NCBI GenBank assembly: GCA_029747585.1
Contig: JAPEVF010000345.1
Coordinates: 1 to 47,302 of the forward strand
Source of the DNA: Pleurotus djamor
Taxonomy: Eukaryota > Basidiomycota > Agaricomycetes > Agaricales > Pleurotaceae
Direction: 5' to 3'
DNA length: 47,302 bases
Positions within the stretch are counted from its first letter, which is position 1. Each line of letters starts with the position of its first letter. The notes under the pieces are model-generated. The model was given only the letters and a program-made list of their open reading frames with translations. It was not told the DNA's origin and searched no databases. Shown piece by piece: positions 32,162 through 41,784 of the stretch. A program made the position numbers and the translations under genes.

Positions 32162-33440
32162 CTCTTCCTCCTGTGNTTAGGTGGGACTTTGAGGTNTNNT
32201 NNNNGNNGTATGAGTTGGCANCGGNATCNATCCGAGTGTCAAGTTGANTCTTNGTAAGCCCCCTTCATATNACTCNACATCCGCGAACCTGAAGCTAACT
32301 GACAGTATCAGGCGGGCGGAGCTGCGCTAANTGCCCGAGAAGAAAAGCTTGACCGNGTCCAAGCCGGGTTCATGATCATGCTTTCATAACTNCTATCGTC
32401 TCCTGATACCCTCCCTAGAGNNTGNGNCNAGGACGAAGATCAAGCATGCATCGACTACACNGTCAAGCTCGAAGAATAGTTACAGGATGGGTGGTGTGTC
32501 GGGACTGACAGCACCAGGAGATTTATTTACCGCAAAACTCCTTCTGAATGGTAAGTTTCTTGAAGCTTTGGTGTGGTACATTGTGAGTAACTAACTTCCG
32601 CTTCCCTAGGCNGCCGCCTTGAATAGTTCTCCTGTGGGTGTCACGCGTTTGCGTGAGGAATGGGCTATGTATATGGATACAAAGTGCCCTATCAAAGATA
32701 AAAACGCGTAAAAACGCGTAAACCATCATGCATCAACGTCAGACCGTGTCCGTGTTTCATGATCTCAAGGCCGTCTGCCCCTTACATCCCTATGGNGCTC
32801 CTATCTCNNATCNCAAATCTCCGTGTCCTATTCACCATTCTATGCCTACTTGCTACTCGGAATTCTATACTTTCTGTACCACCACCACCACCACTACCAC
32901 TTTAGATTCCTCCCGCCACCCGTGCCCCTACCCTTGCCTTCCTCGAGTACTTAAAGGTACTGACCTACATACTGAGGATGTACCTCCGCCTCGATCACCA
33001 ACACCATCCACACCCTCACTTTTGTGACCTGGATTTTCCTTTCGTCCTCTTGACGTCGTTTGTCGGTATCCGGTCCTAAATGTGTAAATGTAATCCACTG
33101 CCCCCAACATAGAGTAGAGAGTCTTCCTCTGGCCACCTCGTATGCTGTATCATAATATCATTGAATATCATCGGATTACTCTGCAGTTGCGATGTTGACT
33201 CAGCTGGCCGTAGTGGTAAAGGCTACCGCACGTTCCCAATGCTCACTCAACCTCATCGTGCACCTTTTGGAGCTCGACGCCAACTTGCATCGGGGACCGA
33301 CTACAATGAATCAGAAGAACACACCGAGGTTGAGGGTGGACAAGGTTCAGTGTTATCCGCTGGCGCGTGAATGTAACAATTTTAGATACCTAGGAAGACT
33401 CGAGCAAAGCAAGAAAGTGGGCGCGTATTCTATGGCCTTG
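32162..33440. other. Low-quality, gene-poor stretch
   Basis: From about 32000 to 32820 there are dozens of N characters scattered singly, unlike the rest of the window, so reading frames here cannot be trusted. A short ACC microsatellite lies at about 32878-32902. No exon chain is recognised up to 33440. Confidence 0.5.
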
Positions 33441-33452
33441 TGAAGTAAACAG

Positions 33453-33499
33453 GTACAAATTTTAGTACATTGTTCAGGGGAATGTACAAAAATTTGTAC
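33453..33499. repeat. 19-bp inverted repeat with 9-base loop
   Basis: GTACAAATTTTAGTACATT (33453-33471) and AATGTACAAAAATTTGTAC (33481-33499) are reverse complements with one mismatch, separated by GTTCAGGGG. It would form a strong hairpin or be a dyad binding site. It lies at the end of a minus-strand open frame, so it could also act in transcript 3'-end formation. Confidence 0.8.
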
Positions 33500-34787
33500 A
33501 TATTTGCGCAAGAAAGAGGGTGGTCGGGGAGGGAGAGGTTCGAGAGAGTATGTAGAAGAGAGGGATCGAGGGAGTTTCCCTCGCATGGTCGGTGAAAATA
33601 TATGACTTGAGGTGCGTTCGCGTGGACCTATCGAGGAACTTGAAGCGCAAAGTATGGCAGGAATGAGAGGAGATGGTGGCGACATGCGTTGAACATTGGG
33701 CGGGCGACGACTTTGGTAGGGTTGAGGCTAGGTATGTAGAAAGGTTGGGCCGCGGCGTTGATCGGCGTCTATCGAGGCCTTGATCAAAATTTGGATGGTA
33801 TGTAGGTTCAATGCCAAGGGGAGCGGGCAGAAGGCCAGAGGGAGATGGGTATTTCGAGCTTGCTTTCAACTTTGTGTTTGGCATGTTGGGACTGCCGTTT
33901 TCGACGTTCACATCGTCTTTCGTGTGCGGTTTTGCGGTTTGAGTTTTGACACGTTCACGAATGGGAGTAGGGCTGGACGACGGTAGCCCATTCACAGTAA
34001 GGACATTGTACATTGAGCGGGTGTTCGCGTTCGCGTTCGAGCAGTATGAGGGACAAGATAGACGCGGTCGTCGTGGTAGGGGTTGAGTTCGGGCGCGATG
34101 TTACACTGGGACTCGGTCTGAGAGATCAGGCTGTGAGCATAGTTGAAACGATTTGACGAGGGAATTATGCTCACCTCAGCGTCAACGCTTGTCCACCCGA
34201 CACGGCTCTTATACACATGAATGCCTGTCGTTGCTTAATGCTTATCCAGTTTGCATGTCGCATTCAGCAGCCGCGGCAACGCTCAGCCAGTCATTGAAGC
34301 TACAAGCATAAGATGCTCGGTGCAGCGTGCGCTTTTACGGGATCGATGTGAACGTTGATGTTATGTTTGAATATTGAAAGGTACTCTGCATGCGACGCGT
34401 AACGTGTGATGGTCTGGTGGTCGTGGCAGTGATTTGAGACGCATGAAGTATAGAGTAATATTGCCGAATTGTCGAGCACACTCTCAGTCCAAGGGCTATA
34501 AGTGAGAAGTTTGAACCGTGGAGATGTTGGACGCGCATACCATCCCTCTGGATGATTGCGGAGGGGATTTGGTGAGTGTATGGAAGGGGAGGTAAAGGCG
34601 GCGAGTGAGCAACTCCACATTTGGGGTGCAGCGAGCGGAAAACGGAGGTGGACCATCCAGATTCCACATGTCGCGACGGTTCGTTCTCGTCTTGAATTGG
34701 GTGTCGTTAGCCGCTCCTCTAAGGTCGTCGTCCTTTTGATTGAGTCTTGTGAAGTGCGTCGCGTTGAGCGCGTGACTCCTCCTTCTT
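33500..34787. other. No firm gene; weak minus-strand coding potential
   Basis: A Pro/Ser/Thr-rich minus-strand frame spans 34013-33474, but it lacks a recognised domain and may be a chance frame in skewed sequence. Near 34020-33980 a CPYC-containing frame appears on the same strand. Nothing else is supported. Confidence 0.3.
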
Positions 34788-35213
34788 CTAATCAGCCTTC
34801 GTCTTTTGCCTCATCGCCGTCTCCCATTTCTTCTCGTCACTTCGCTGCTTCTTCTCGATCTCATGCTCTTCCCGCCAATTCTGGTCATACTCGTTCAGAC
34901 ACCTGACAATCTCCTCGCCATGTTTCCGAGCAAAAAGTGCTGCCATCCCTTCTTTTTCAAGTCGTTCAACTGATGTGTGTGCGAGTGGGATCGTGTGGAG
35001 GGCAAGGTTAGCGATGGCCTTGTCCGAGAGAAGGGCCTGCGTTCCCCATATCTGTTTTGAGTACAGACGGGACCATGTTTTGCTGCGCCAATCGGTGAGT
35101 AGGGCATGAGCACCTCGTAGATGAGCGTCGCGACGATTTGGAGGTTTTATTGTCGGTGGGGAGGGTGCATGGGAAGAGGAATCAGAAGGGAGAGGGATAC
35201 CCGACTCAGTCAT
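34788..35213 (-). CDS. Small gene resembling a RecQ-type helicase C-terminal region
   Basis: From the ATG at 35213 (MTESGIPLPSD) the frame runs 141 residues to a TAG. The frame is open upstream to 35297, behind a possible CAG acceptor (CAAATGCAG), so the gene may have a 5' exon. The block RRDAHLRGAHALLTDWR, KTWSRLYSKQIWG, ALLSDKAIANLA and FARKHGEEIVRCLNEYDQNW looks like the tail found after the helicase core in some mushroom RecQ-like proteins. This is recall of a pattern, not a search result. The C-terminus is Lys/Glu-rich. No helicase motifs are nearby, so if the assignment holds this is a fragment. Confidence 0.4.
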   Translation of the reverse strand: MTESGIPLPSDSSSHAPSPPTIKPPNRRDAHLRGAHALLTDWRSKTWSRLYSKQIWGTQALLSDKAIANLALHTIPLAHTSVERLEKEGMAALFARKHGEEIVRCLNEYDQNWREEHEIEKKQRSDEKKWETAMRQKTKAD

Positions 35214-35856
35214 TAGACCTTGGTCGCGTGCTGTTTGCATTTGGAAGGTCACTGGGATCCGATTCGGGCTGAGGTAAAAGTTCCACGATGAGTACACACC
35301 AGTAGCATATTGACCTGTGCTAAGGATTTACCTGAGCAGCTACCTCCGTAGATCTAAGTGGGGGAAGACTGGAGGCCTCCCAACAAGCGCCCTTGGATGT
35401 CAAAAAAANGGTAAGCGCCGACGCCCAGACTCTCACAACTTGGAAGGCCCGGTCCAATATCCTTTCAATGCTCCGTCGTCCCATTCCCACTCTCTGCACC
35501 CTGTGCCGCCTTGGAGAACAGTGGACAAGAACGACGTTGAAGAGGAGTGCCTTGGGAGCTCTTTCGGTAACGCTCGACATCGACTTACTTGCTCATGTCG
35601 CTCAGCCCCCATCTTGACGGTCAGCTACGCGGCAGAAATTAGGCTCATCGCCACTGTAGTGTGTAGTGCGCACGAAGGCCAATATACTGCGGCGCCTCAA
35701 TCGACTCAAGCTATAGAACTGGTTCCTGTGAATCACCCTGCTGCGGTTTGGGTACTCGAACTCTGAGTATTACTAGGTGGTCTCGCAGCCTAAGGATATT
35801 CGACGAGTCGCTTTCCATCTACATCTGCGGGAACTCCCCTGGACCTACGGGAGGAG
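35214..35856. other. Intergenic stretch, no clear gene
   Basis: Frames on both strands are short and interrupted near the N at 35409. No family or splice chain was found. The right end leads into the TATA box of the next gene. Confidence 0.4.
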
Positions 35857-35864
35857 TATATAAA
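35857..35864 (+). promoter_or_regulatory. TATA box of poly-proline-tail gene 1
   Basis: TATATAAA lies 97 bp upstream of the ATG at 35961. It is preceded by CTCCCC- and GGGAGGAG-like sequence. The paralogue at 39733 has a TATATAAG in the same relative position, also after a CTCCCCGACGGG string. Confidence 0.7.
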
Positions 35865-35960
35865 GGATGGACGAGGAAGGCCCCCATCCAACCACCGCTC
35901 CCCCACATTTTACAACCTCGACACCAATTCAAACCCCCAACTCCAGCGCCCAATTCAAGC

Positions 35961-36468
35961 ATGATTCTCCCTAGAAACCGAACTTTCGACTTTAAAGTCG
36001 CTGAACGTACGCAAAAACGTCAACGTCAATACACACCAGCACCTCCGTGCTACCCAGATCGATATCCCGACGACGACGACGATACCTCCATGCGCTTAGA
36101 TATGGCCATGGTCATGTACCACCACGGTCACCCGTGTCTCAAGATCAAATCTCAACGTTCCCAACCCCAAACAGACGAATCTTCTTCAGCTGGTCCATTG
36201 TCGACTGGGGAATTCATGGAGGACCTTGCGAGCTTCTTAGGTATGTTCAATCTCCCCCTCTACCAACTTCCGCCGTCGTCGTCATAAATTGTTTTCACTG
36301 ATGCCTTCCCTTTATATAGCACTAGAAGCCTCTCCTTTGTTCACTCCCACAGGCCACAACAATAGCAATAGCAACGCCTGGGAAAAGATAGCGACGCTCG
36401 GGAAAGCAGGTCCCCCACCACCGCCTCCACCTCCACCTCCCGATGCCGTACAACCAAAGGCGCCTTGA
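35961..36468 (+). CDS. Small poly-proline-tailed protein 1 (new paralogue pair)
   Basis: Exon 1 is 35961-36240, the intron is 36241-36319 (GTATGT...TATAG) and exon 2 is 36320-36468, giving 142 residues. The N-terminus is basic (MILPRNRTF ... TQKRQRQ), followed by a run of Asp and a His/Met patch. Exon 2 reads ALEASPLFTPTG ... AWEKIATLGKAG, then ten prolines, then DAVQPKAP. The gene at 39733 shares the exon layout, intron phase and this same tail. Proline codons are mixed (CCA, CCG, CCT, CCC), so the tract is not simply a microsatellite. No signal peptide, CaaX end or known domain is seen. Poly-proline tracts often bind SH3, WW or profilin; a role of that kind is inference. Confidence 0.75.
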
Positions 36469-37717
36469 ATTGACCTTGCGCTTGCCAATCTCGTCATCGT
36501 ATTCCCTTGATCTGTCTCGCATCTCCTCCTTGTTTCTTTTATTTTGATCTGTATCTGTCTTATTCTCACTGAGTTCTCGTCCTTCTCCATCCTGATCATA
36601 TTGCTCTTGCCTATCCATGTTGTTCCGAATAAATCTCCTGTCTCCTGTGTAAACCTGAGCTTCGCGGGCTGCAGCTGTATCCCATCTGGTGTGACTTCGT
36701 TGGTTCAGACGCGTCAGCATTCCGGTCCATCCGTTGCCGTTGCTTCTCCCTGCTCCCTGTTCGACTAGAGAAACGATCCCCAACAACATGGAATCATACC
36801 ATACATCAATGGTAGAGCGGGCGTGTTAATGCCATCCGTGTCGAAGTATTTGACAATCACGCGTTCGTTCGTCGGTGTCCTTCCAGGTTTCTGTTGACCC
36901 ATAGACGCTATGCTTGACATAGTTAAGAAGGATGGTATAAGGATGGTATAAGGAAACTCTACTTTAGAGAGCTCGAAGCTGAACGGACCGTGGACAAAGT
37001 GCATATTTGTTATGTCACATAGGTAGGGTTAGAACTGGGATTATCGTTATCATGAAAGGCGTGTGATGATGAGAGGGAGAGCAAGAACGAAAACAAAACG
37101 AAAACGAAAACGAAAAAGGAAAGCAATACGAAACGAAACGATGAACATGAACTTGGACAAAAGAGTGTGATGAGCCGCGACCTTTGATCGTAGATGCCCA
37201 TCATTCAGGTTATAGAAATAATGGTGTCGTGGGGATTCGGTCGTAAATATTCGTGATATGGAAACGAGGACAATGAGGTAGGCCGTGTCGGCAATGTTGG
37301 GTCAGGTCCTGTACTTCAGTTCAAGATGACGGCGGGTGATTGCGTTGAAATCTGTAAGACAGGATGGCTGGGCCCGGGGCAACCATGACGAAGGTCTTGG
37401 GCCTAAGGCTGAGAGGGAGAGGGTCGACGACAAGTGCCAGGGGATGGGAAGGGGACGGAAAGGGGTATACATAGACCCGAAAAGATTGTTGATGAAATGA
37501 GGAAGCTGGTGACAGCGAAGCGTTGAAATTCGAATGGTTTTAGAGGGAGAGAGGATTTGAATTTGGTGTTTTGTGAATGTTTTTAAGTATATTTCATGTC
37601 CATTTTTGAGAGTTGCGAGTCGTAGAAAAGGAGGGTGGGACAGGAGCCGGGAAAGGGTGGGAATGAATACGAAGGGAAAATATTCGCGATTGAATGGGAT
37701 ACCCCAAGCGAGTTCAT
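36469..37717. other. Intergenic stretch, no gene seen
   Basis: No exon chain on either strand. A GAAAACGAAAACGAAAAC-type short repeat occurs near 37087-37115, and GGATGGTATAAGGATGGTAT at 36933. A minus-strand frame near 36840-37004 has no known content. Confidence 0.4.
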
Positions 37718-38335
37718 CTACAAATCGAGCTGCTGAGTCTGACTATGTGTTTCAGCTCCGGGATCGACCGCGTACGGGCAACCAGGCGAGTCGCAATGAC
37801 AATCGGACGGGTGGTGTTGAATAGGGATGACAGGGGTGTCAAGTCGCTGCACCGCGGGAGCAACGCTGATGCAAAGCGACAGCGGTATTTGCACAGTGGG
37901 TGTTTGCATTGTGCCTATAATGCCAATAGGAGTGGCCGCACCGGGCGCGCTGACGGGTGATATGATGAGAGTGAGTGGTATGACAATTTCTGTGCCTGCG
38001 CTAGGGTGCTGGGGTGGCTCGCTTGGAGTCGGAGAGTATGGTGGAGGAGTTGCTGGGTATATACTCCTATCATACTCCCGAGTGGGGTGTAGGGGGTAGT
38101 AGCATTGACATTCGTACGAAGGGGGATCCGAATTGGGAGAGGGGGAAGGGGAATGATAGGGGGCGTAGTGGATGGGGCAAAATGGTGGGGGACCAAACGG
38201 CGTGGATTGTGTATTGACGACGACACTGATAGGTGGCAGCGTAGTGGCACTAGTACGCTCCATGTGAAGATGGGCGCGGGGCCCGCTTCTGTCACTCTCA
38301 GTTTCAATTCGGGAGTCGATTTGGGCGTTTTCCAT
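37718..38335 (-). CDS. Proline-rich protein with PPxY motifs
   Basis: The ATG at 38335 (MENAQIDSRIETESD) opens 205 residues. The protein is rich in Pro, Ser and Tyr and has two PY motifs, PPSY and PPPY, plus Cys-containing patches (CPIHYAPYH, CQCYYPLH, CHCDSPGCPY). A hydrophobic segment (IVIPLTLIISPVSAPGAATPIGIIG) might be membrane-associated. PPxY motifs commonly recruit WW-domain proteins such as Nedd4-type ubiquitin ligases; that role is inference. It lies between the two poly-proline-tail genes, on the opposite strand. The frame is open upstream but with no earlier ATG. It could be chance coding in Pro-biased sequence, since no homologue is recalled. Confidence 0.45.
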   Translation of the reverse strand: MENAQIDSRIETESDRSGPRAHLHMERTSATTLPPISVVVNTQSTPFGPPPFCPIHYAPYHSPSPSPNSDPPSYECQCYYPLHPTREYDRSIYPATPPPYSPTPSEPPQHPSAGTEIVIPLTLIISPVSAPGAATPIGIIGTMQTPTVQIPLSLCISVAPAVQRLDTPVIPIQHHPSDCHCDSPGCPYAVDPGAETHSQTQQLDL

Positions 38336-39642
38336 GGTCAAGCTTGAAGCTGAAGCTCGAGTTTGATGGGGAATTGGGGACACTTCACACGGTCTACTAC
38401 AGACTGAATCAAAAACCGCTGCAAAACCAGGCTGATCCAATCGAGGCCTTGATGCCGATGCTGTGTTGGAGCATGTACATACACTGTATGGATCAATCTG
38501 AATGCGAAAGTTCGTAGAGTTGGGAATATCAGTCCTTGTGCACTTGTGAGTTGCTGTCAAGTCAAATTGAACTTTCCGACTTCTCGTGTCCTCCCTCCAT
38601 TGTGGCCGTGCACACTACACAGCCTTCTTCCGGCTCGGATGCTACTCAGTACTCAGTACTCAGTACTCAATACCAAGTACAAACCATCATCTGCGTGATT
38701 CGCTCTCTAGACCTCACTTACATTCCGACTGGCCACTGCGCTTTGGCCCATAGGAAACCTGGAGAAGCCGTCTTTCCGCTGTCAAGATAGAGTACCCATA
38801 GCAGAGGTAGATGGGTGGCACAGCTGGTCGTTGGCTTGCTGTTGATTTGCTGTTGAGGCGTCTACCTGCGCACGCGTTGGCCTGAGAGAACTTGCCTAAT
38901 TATGACGAGAGACTCAGGATTGCTGGTCTTCTTTGAGACTAGACGTGCATCGAGACTTCCTCGTGGCCGAGCTGGATACCTGCGCAAAAATCCGTAGAGT
39001 AGGAGAAGGAATAGGAGGATATTTTAGCGCCTTGAAGCGCCCAAACCTTTTTATCGCCTTTCTTTCCACCACCACTTTCCGCTCGGCACAGAGGTCTATA
39101 AACTTGGTGCAGATGCTCATCGATGCACTCTGGCTATCTAATCAGTCTAAGGTCTTCAACTGTAATTCACCCACTGGGTCACTACGTCTCGCCGCGTACA
39201 AATCGAACGTCTACAGTCCATCCCATCCCGGCATCCTCCAAGCATCATCAAAACGTTCAACATCTTGACATCCCCATTTTTATACTTTATACCTGGACTC
39301 CGATTGGGGGATGATAATATTGAAAAATGCACCCCGCAGGTCGAGTTCGAGTTCTTCTGTAAGTACGTCAAACTTGGATTTTTTTNGTTGCGAAACTCAG
39401 GCCGAAATTCAAGTATTCAACTTTTGACGGTGTACGTGAGTCGCCATAGCCCCTTCTTTTTGCCTACGGCGTACATATGCTCATCAGTATACCAGTATAC
39501 ACATCCAAACGCCCGGCGAATCGCTTTTTTTNACAGCCCTCGCATTTGCCAAGGCTAAGTGCTGCGCAGACTGCAACGCCTGCGACGAGTCGCCTTCCAA
39601 GTTCACAAGTTCACGCATACTCGAGCTCCCCGACGGGCTAGG
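38336..39642. other. Intergenic stretch, no clear gene
   Basis: A short tandem CAGTACT(C)AGTACTC run lies near 38645-38671 (ACTCAGTACTCAGTACTCA). Frames are short. Two Ns after T or A runs occur at 39387 and 39532. The right end carries the promoter of poly-proline-tail gene 2. Confidence 0.4.
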
Positions 39643-39650
39643 TATATAAG
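39643..39650 (+). promoter_or_regulatory. TATA box of poly-proline-tail gene 2
   Basis: TATATAAG lies 83 bp upstream of the ATG at 39733, matching the spacing and context of the TATA box of the paralogue at 35961. Confidence 0.7.
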
Positions 39651-39732
39651 ATGAGGATTGGTCGAAGAGGAAGTCCATCACCAACCCTTCTCTCTCAAAC
39701 CAACACAAGCTCTCACCAAACCAGTCATACAC

Positions 39733-40079
39733 ATGCTTCACCCGACCCGTGCCTTCACTGAATCTCTACCTCCTCGCCGCCGTGGTGGCAATCCAAGGCT
39801 GCGTCGACAACCATCCTTCGAAGCCCAGAAAACTGCATTAGTTGCTCGCATCGTCGACCTTTTAGGTACGTTGCAGCAGTCTCCATTCATTGGATGTATT
39901 GTTGACTATCTCCCTATATCAAGCACTTTACAAGACACCGATGCTAGAGGCAACAGGCCTGATCAAGGATAACGACGTCTGGATGATGATAATGACACTT
40001 GGGAAAACCGGGCCCCCACCGCCTCCACCGCCTCCGCCTCCCCCACCTCCCGATGCTGGACAACCCNAAGGCGCCTTGA
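39733..40079 (+). CDS. Small poly-proline-tailed protein 2 (paralogue of 35961)
   Basis: Exon 1 is 39733-39865 (MLHPTRAFTESLPPRRRGG ... VARIVDLL), the intron 39866-39923, and exon 2 39924-40079. If the N at 40067 is dropped, the end reads DAGQPKAP then TGA, the same ending as gene 1, and the protein has 95 residues. Exon 2 reads ALYKTPMLEATG ... MIMTLGKTG followed by thirteen prolines. The intron falls at the same place and phase as in gene 1. The basic N-terminus differs in sequence but not in character. Function unknown. Confidence 0.75.
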
Positions 40080-40514
40080 TTCCGCCTACCGTTAACGTCG
40101 TCGATGTAAATTACCCTATACCGTACGCTGCTGCTCTGTGTCGGTTGATCTTTGTTTTCTTGTTTTCTTATTTTCTTGTTTGAATTTTCTTTCCTTTTCT
40201 TAATGTAATTGTCAGTATAACTGTATAAGCCTCTGCCATTTGTCTGCCATTCTCAGCAGCGCACCTATGAAGTCTAAGATCGGGCCAAGTACGAAGAAAG
40301 AACCTGTAACTTATAACGGCACTTGGGAGTCCCAGGAACCGACTAAGTTTCTCAGCGCTTCGCACCTTGCACCTGTACCAAACCTCGACTGCACGCGTCG
40401 AACCGTATCTTTTCCTTCTATTTTGAAGTTCTTGAATACTTACAGCTAAACTGTCAATTCCAACTGTGTTGACGCGTCTGCACTTACCCCTTTCCTTGAT
40501 CTCTCATCTAGACC
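40080..40514. other. Intergenic stretch, 5' flank of the F-box gene
   Basis: No gene seen. TTTTCTT-type pyrimidine runs near 40150-40200 and before 40515 probably belong to the 3' end of the poly-proline gene and the promoter of the F-box gene. Confidence 0.4.
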
Positions 40515-41546
40515 ATGGCGCTCGCGACCTTAGTAACACACCTTCCTCCTGAAGTTCTCCAAACCATCATCCAATTCACACTAACTCTTTCCAGTGCTAC
40601 GAATCATCAACGTCTGTGTATATCTCCCAGGGCCCGCGAAGCTACGGAACCATACAGGACGCTCTACACCTTCTCTCAGATATGCCGGACCTGGCGCGCG
40701 CTCTGCTTTTCATCACCCCATCTGTGGACGGAGATACACCTACACGTCCCTATAGACGTCATCAGCCTCTCGATATATCGATCTAAACCGCTTCCACTAC
40801 GCGTGTACGCATCGGAACACTTCGCAGACCGGCTCAAGACGTCGACACTTCGGTATGCTTTACAATCACCACATGCGGGCCGGGTGACGGAAATCCGGTT
40901 AAGTTTCCAACGAGCTGAGTTGTTAGAGGTTATCGCAGACATTGTGGAGCTTCCGAGACTGGAAATCCTCGAGCTGAAATACATGGGCTCTCAGTACACG
41001 TCGAAATGCCCGAAAACCCGGCTGGCACCGATAGTGACGGGAGTAGACGCCCCATTACGCTACCTCGACATGCAAGACTGCTTCATCCACCTCGATGCGC
41101 CGTTCTTCTGCCATCTCCGGACGCTCAAGATGAATGCAACGACAAAGGCCCTCTTGATGAGTTCATCACACTTTCTTCAATGCCTTCGAGAGATGCCTTT
41201 ACTGGAGAATCTGGAAATCAGCCACCCTCTAAAAGGGTCTGTTCCTCCTCCTCCTGAGCACGACTCCAACCGCAACCAGGACTCCATAGCGAATCCGATG
41301 GTTTTACCGTTTTTGCGGACCCTCAAATGGACATGCGATGGGGTTGCTCCTCTGAGTATTCTCCATCACATCTCGAGCGAGGTCATCGAATCTGTTGTAT
41401 TAACTATCGATGGAAAGCCCACGAAGCCACTACTACGGCCTAGCGTGCGGTGGTTTCTTGATGTTATTTCTCCTCAAGACGATCCTTGGTTTGTTCACGC
41501 GATGTTAACGCTTTATCCCCAGTGGAAACTTTCTAGGCCGGAATAG
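40515..41546 (+). CDS. F-box protein with LRR-like C-terminus
   Basis: A single-exon gene of 343 residues from ATG (MALATLVTHLPPEVLQTII) to TAG. Residues 8-75 form an F-box-like start: LPPEVLQTIIQF, then the helix LYTFSQICRTWRALCFSSPHLWTEIHL. The rest has repeated leucine-spaced strands (LPRLEILELKYM, LRYLDMQDCFI, LRTLKMNA, MPLLENLEIS), typical of the LRR-like tails of agaricomycete F-box families. F-box proteins are substrate receptors of SCF ubiquitin ligases, acting through Skp1. The N-terminus is preceded by CTAGACC, and the pyrimidine tract ahead of it is a normal fungal promoter feature. The size and lack of introns fit the large mushroom F-box expansions. The substrate cannot be predicted. 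Confidence 0.85.
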   Translation: MALATLVTHLPPEVLQTIIQFTLTLSSATNHQRLCISPRAREATEPYRTLYTFSQICRTWRALCFSSPHLWTEIHLHVPIDVISLSIYRSKPLPLRVYASEHFADRLKTSTLRYALQSPHAGRVTEIRLSFQRAELLEVIADIVELPRLEILELKYMGSQYTSKCPKTRLAPIVTGVDAPLRYLDMQDCFIHLDAPFFCHLRTLKMNATTKALLMSSSHFLQCLREMPLLENLEISHPLKGSVPPPPEHDSNRNQDSIANPMVLPFLRTLKWTCDGVAPLSILHHISSEVIESVVLTIDGKPTKPLLRPSVRWFLDVISPQDDPWFVHAMLTLYPQWKLSRPE

Positions 41547-41784
41547 CTGGGAGTAGTCGGAGAGCGCTCGGGACTATGGGAGGCTCCTGGCGCTATGAAA
41601 ATTGGAATATAGACTATGGAAAAAGTCTGAGATCGGCTGTGGAAGGTGAGCATCGGTGGAAAACGATGCAAGACTATCTCAAACAATTTGGTCATTCCCT
41701 CCACCTAGTTTTGGCGTACAATCAATCTATTCGGCTCGTGTAGTTTGAAAATGGCTGTCATTGGTCTGTACTGGCTACGTTAGG

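Noticed and set aside
33474..34013. 179-residue minus-strand Pro/Ser-rich open frame as a gene
   Set aside because: It covers one arm of a hairpin, has no recognised domain, and its composition follows local base skew.
35748..35960. Upstream extension of poly-proline gene 1 to 35748
   Set aside because: That frame starts at a TTG and runs through the TATA box; the ATG at 35961 fits the promoter and the paralogue.
36322..36789. Minus-strand open frame with a poly-glycine/arginine stretch
   Set aside because: It is the antisense of the poly-proline tail of the small gene ending at 36468.
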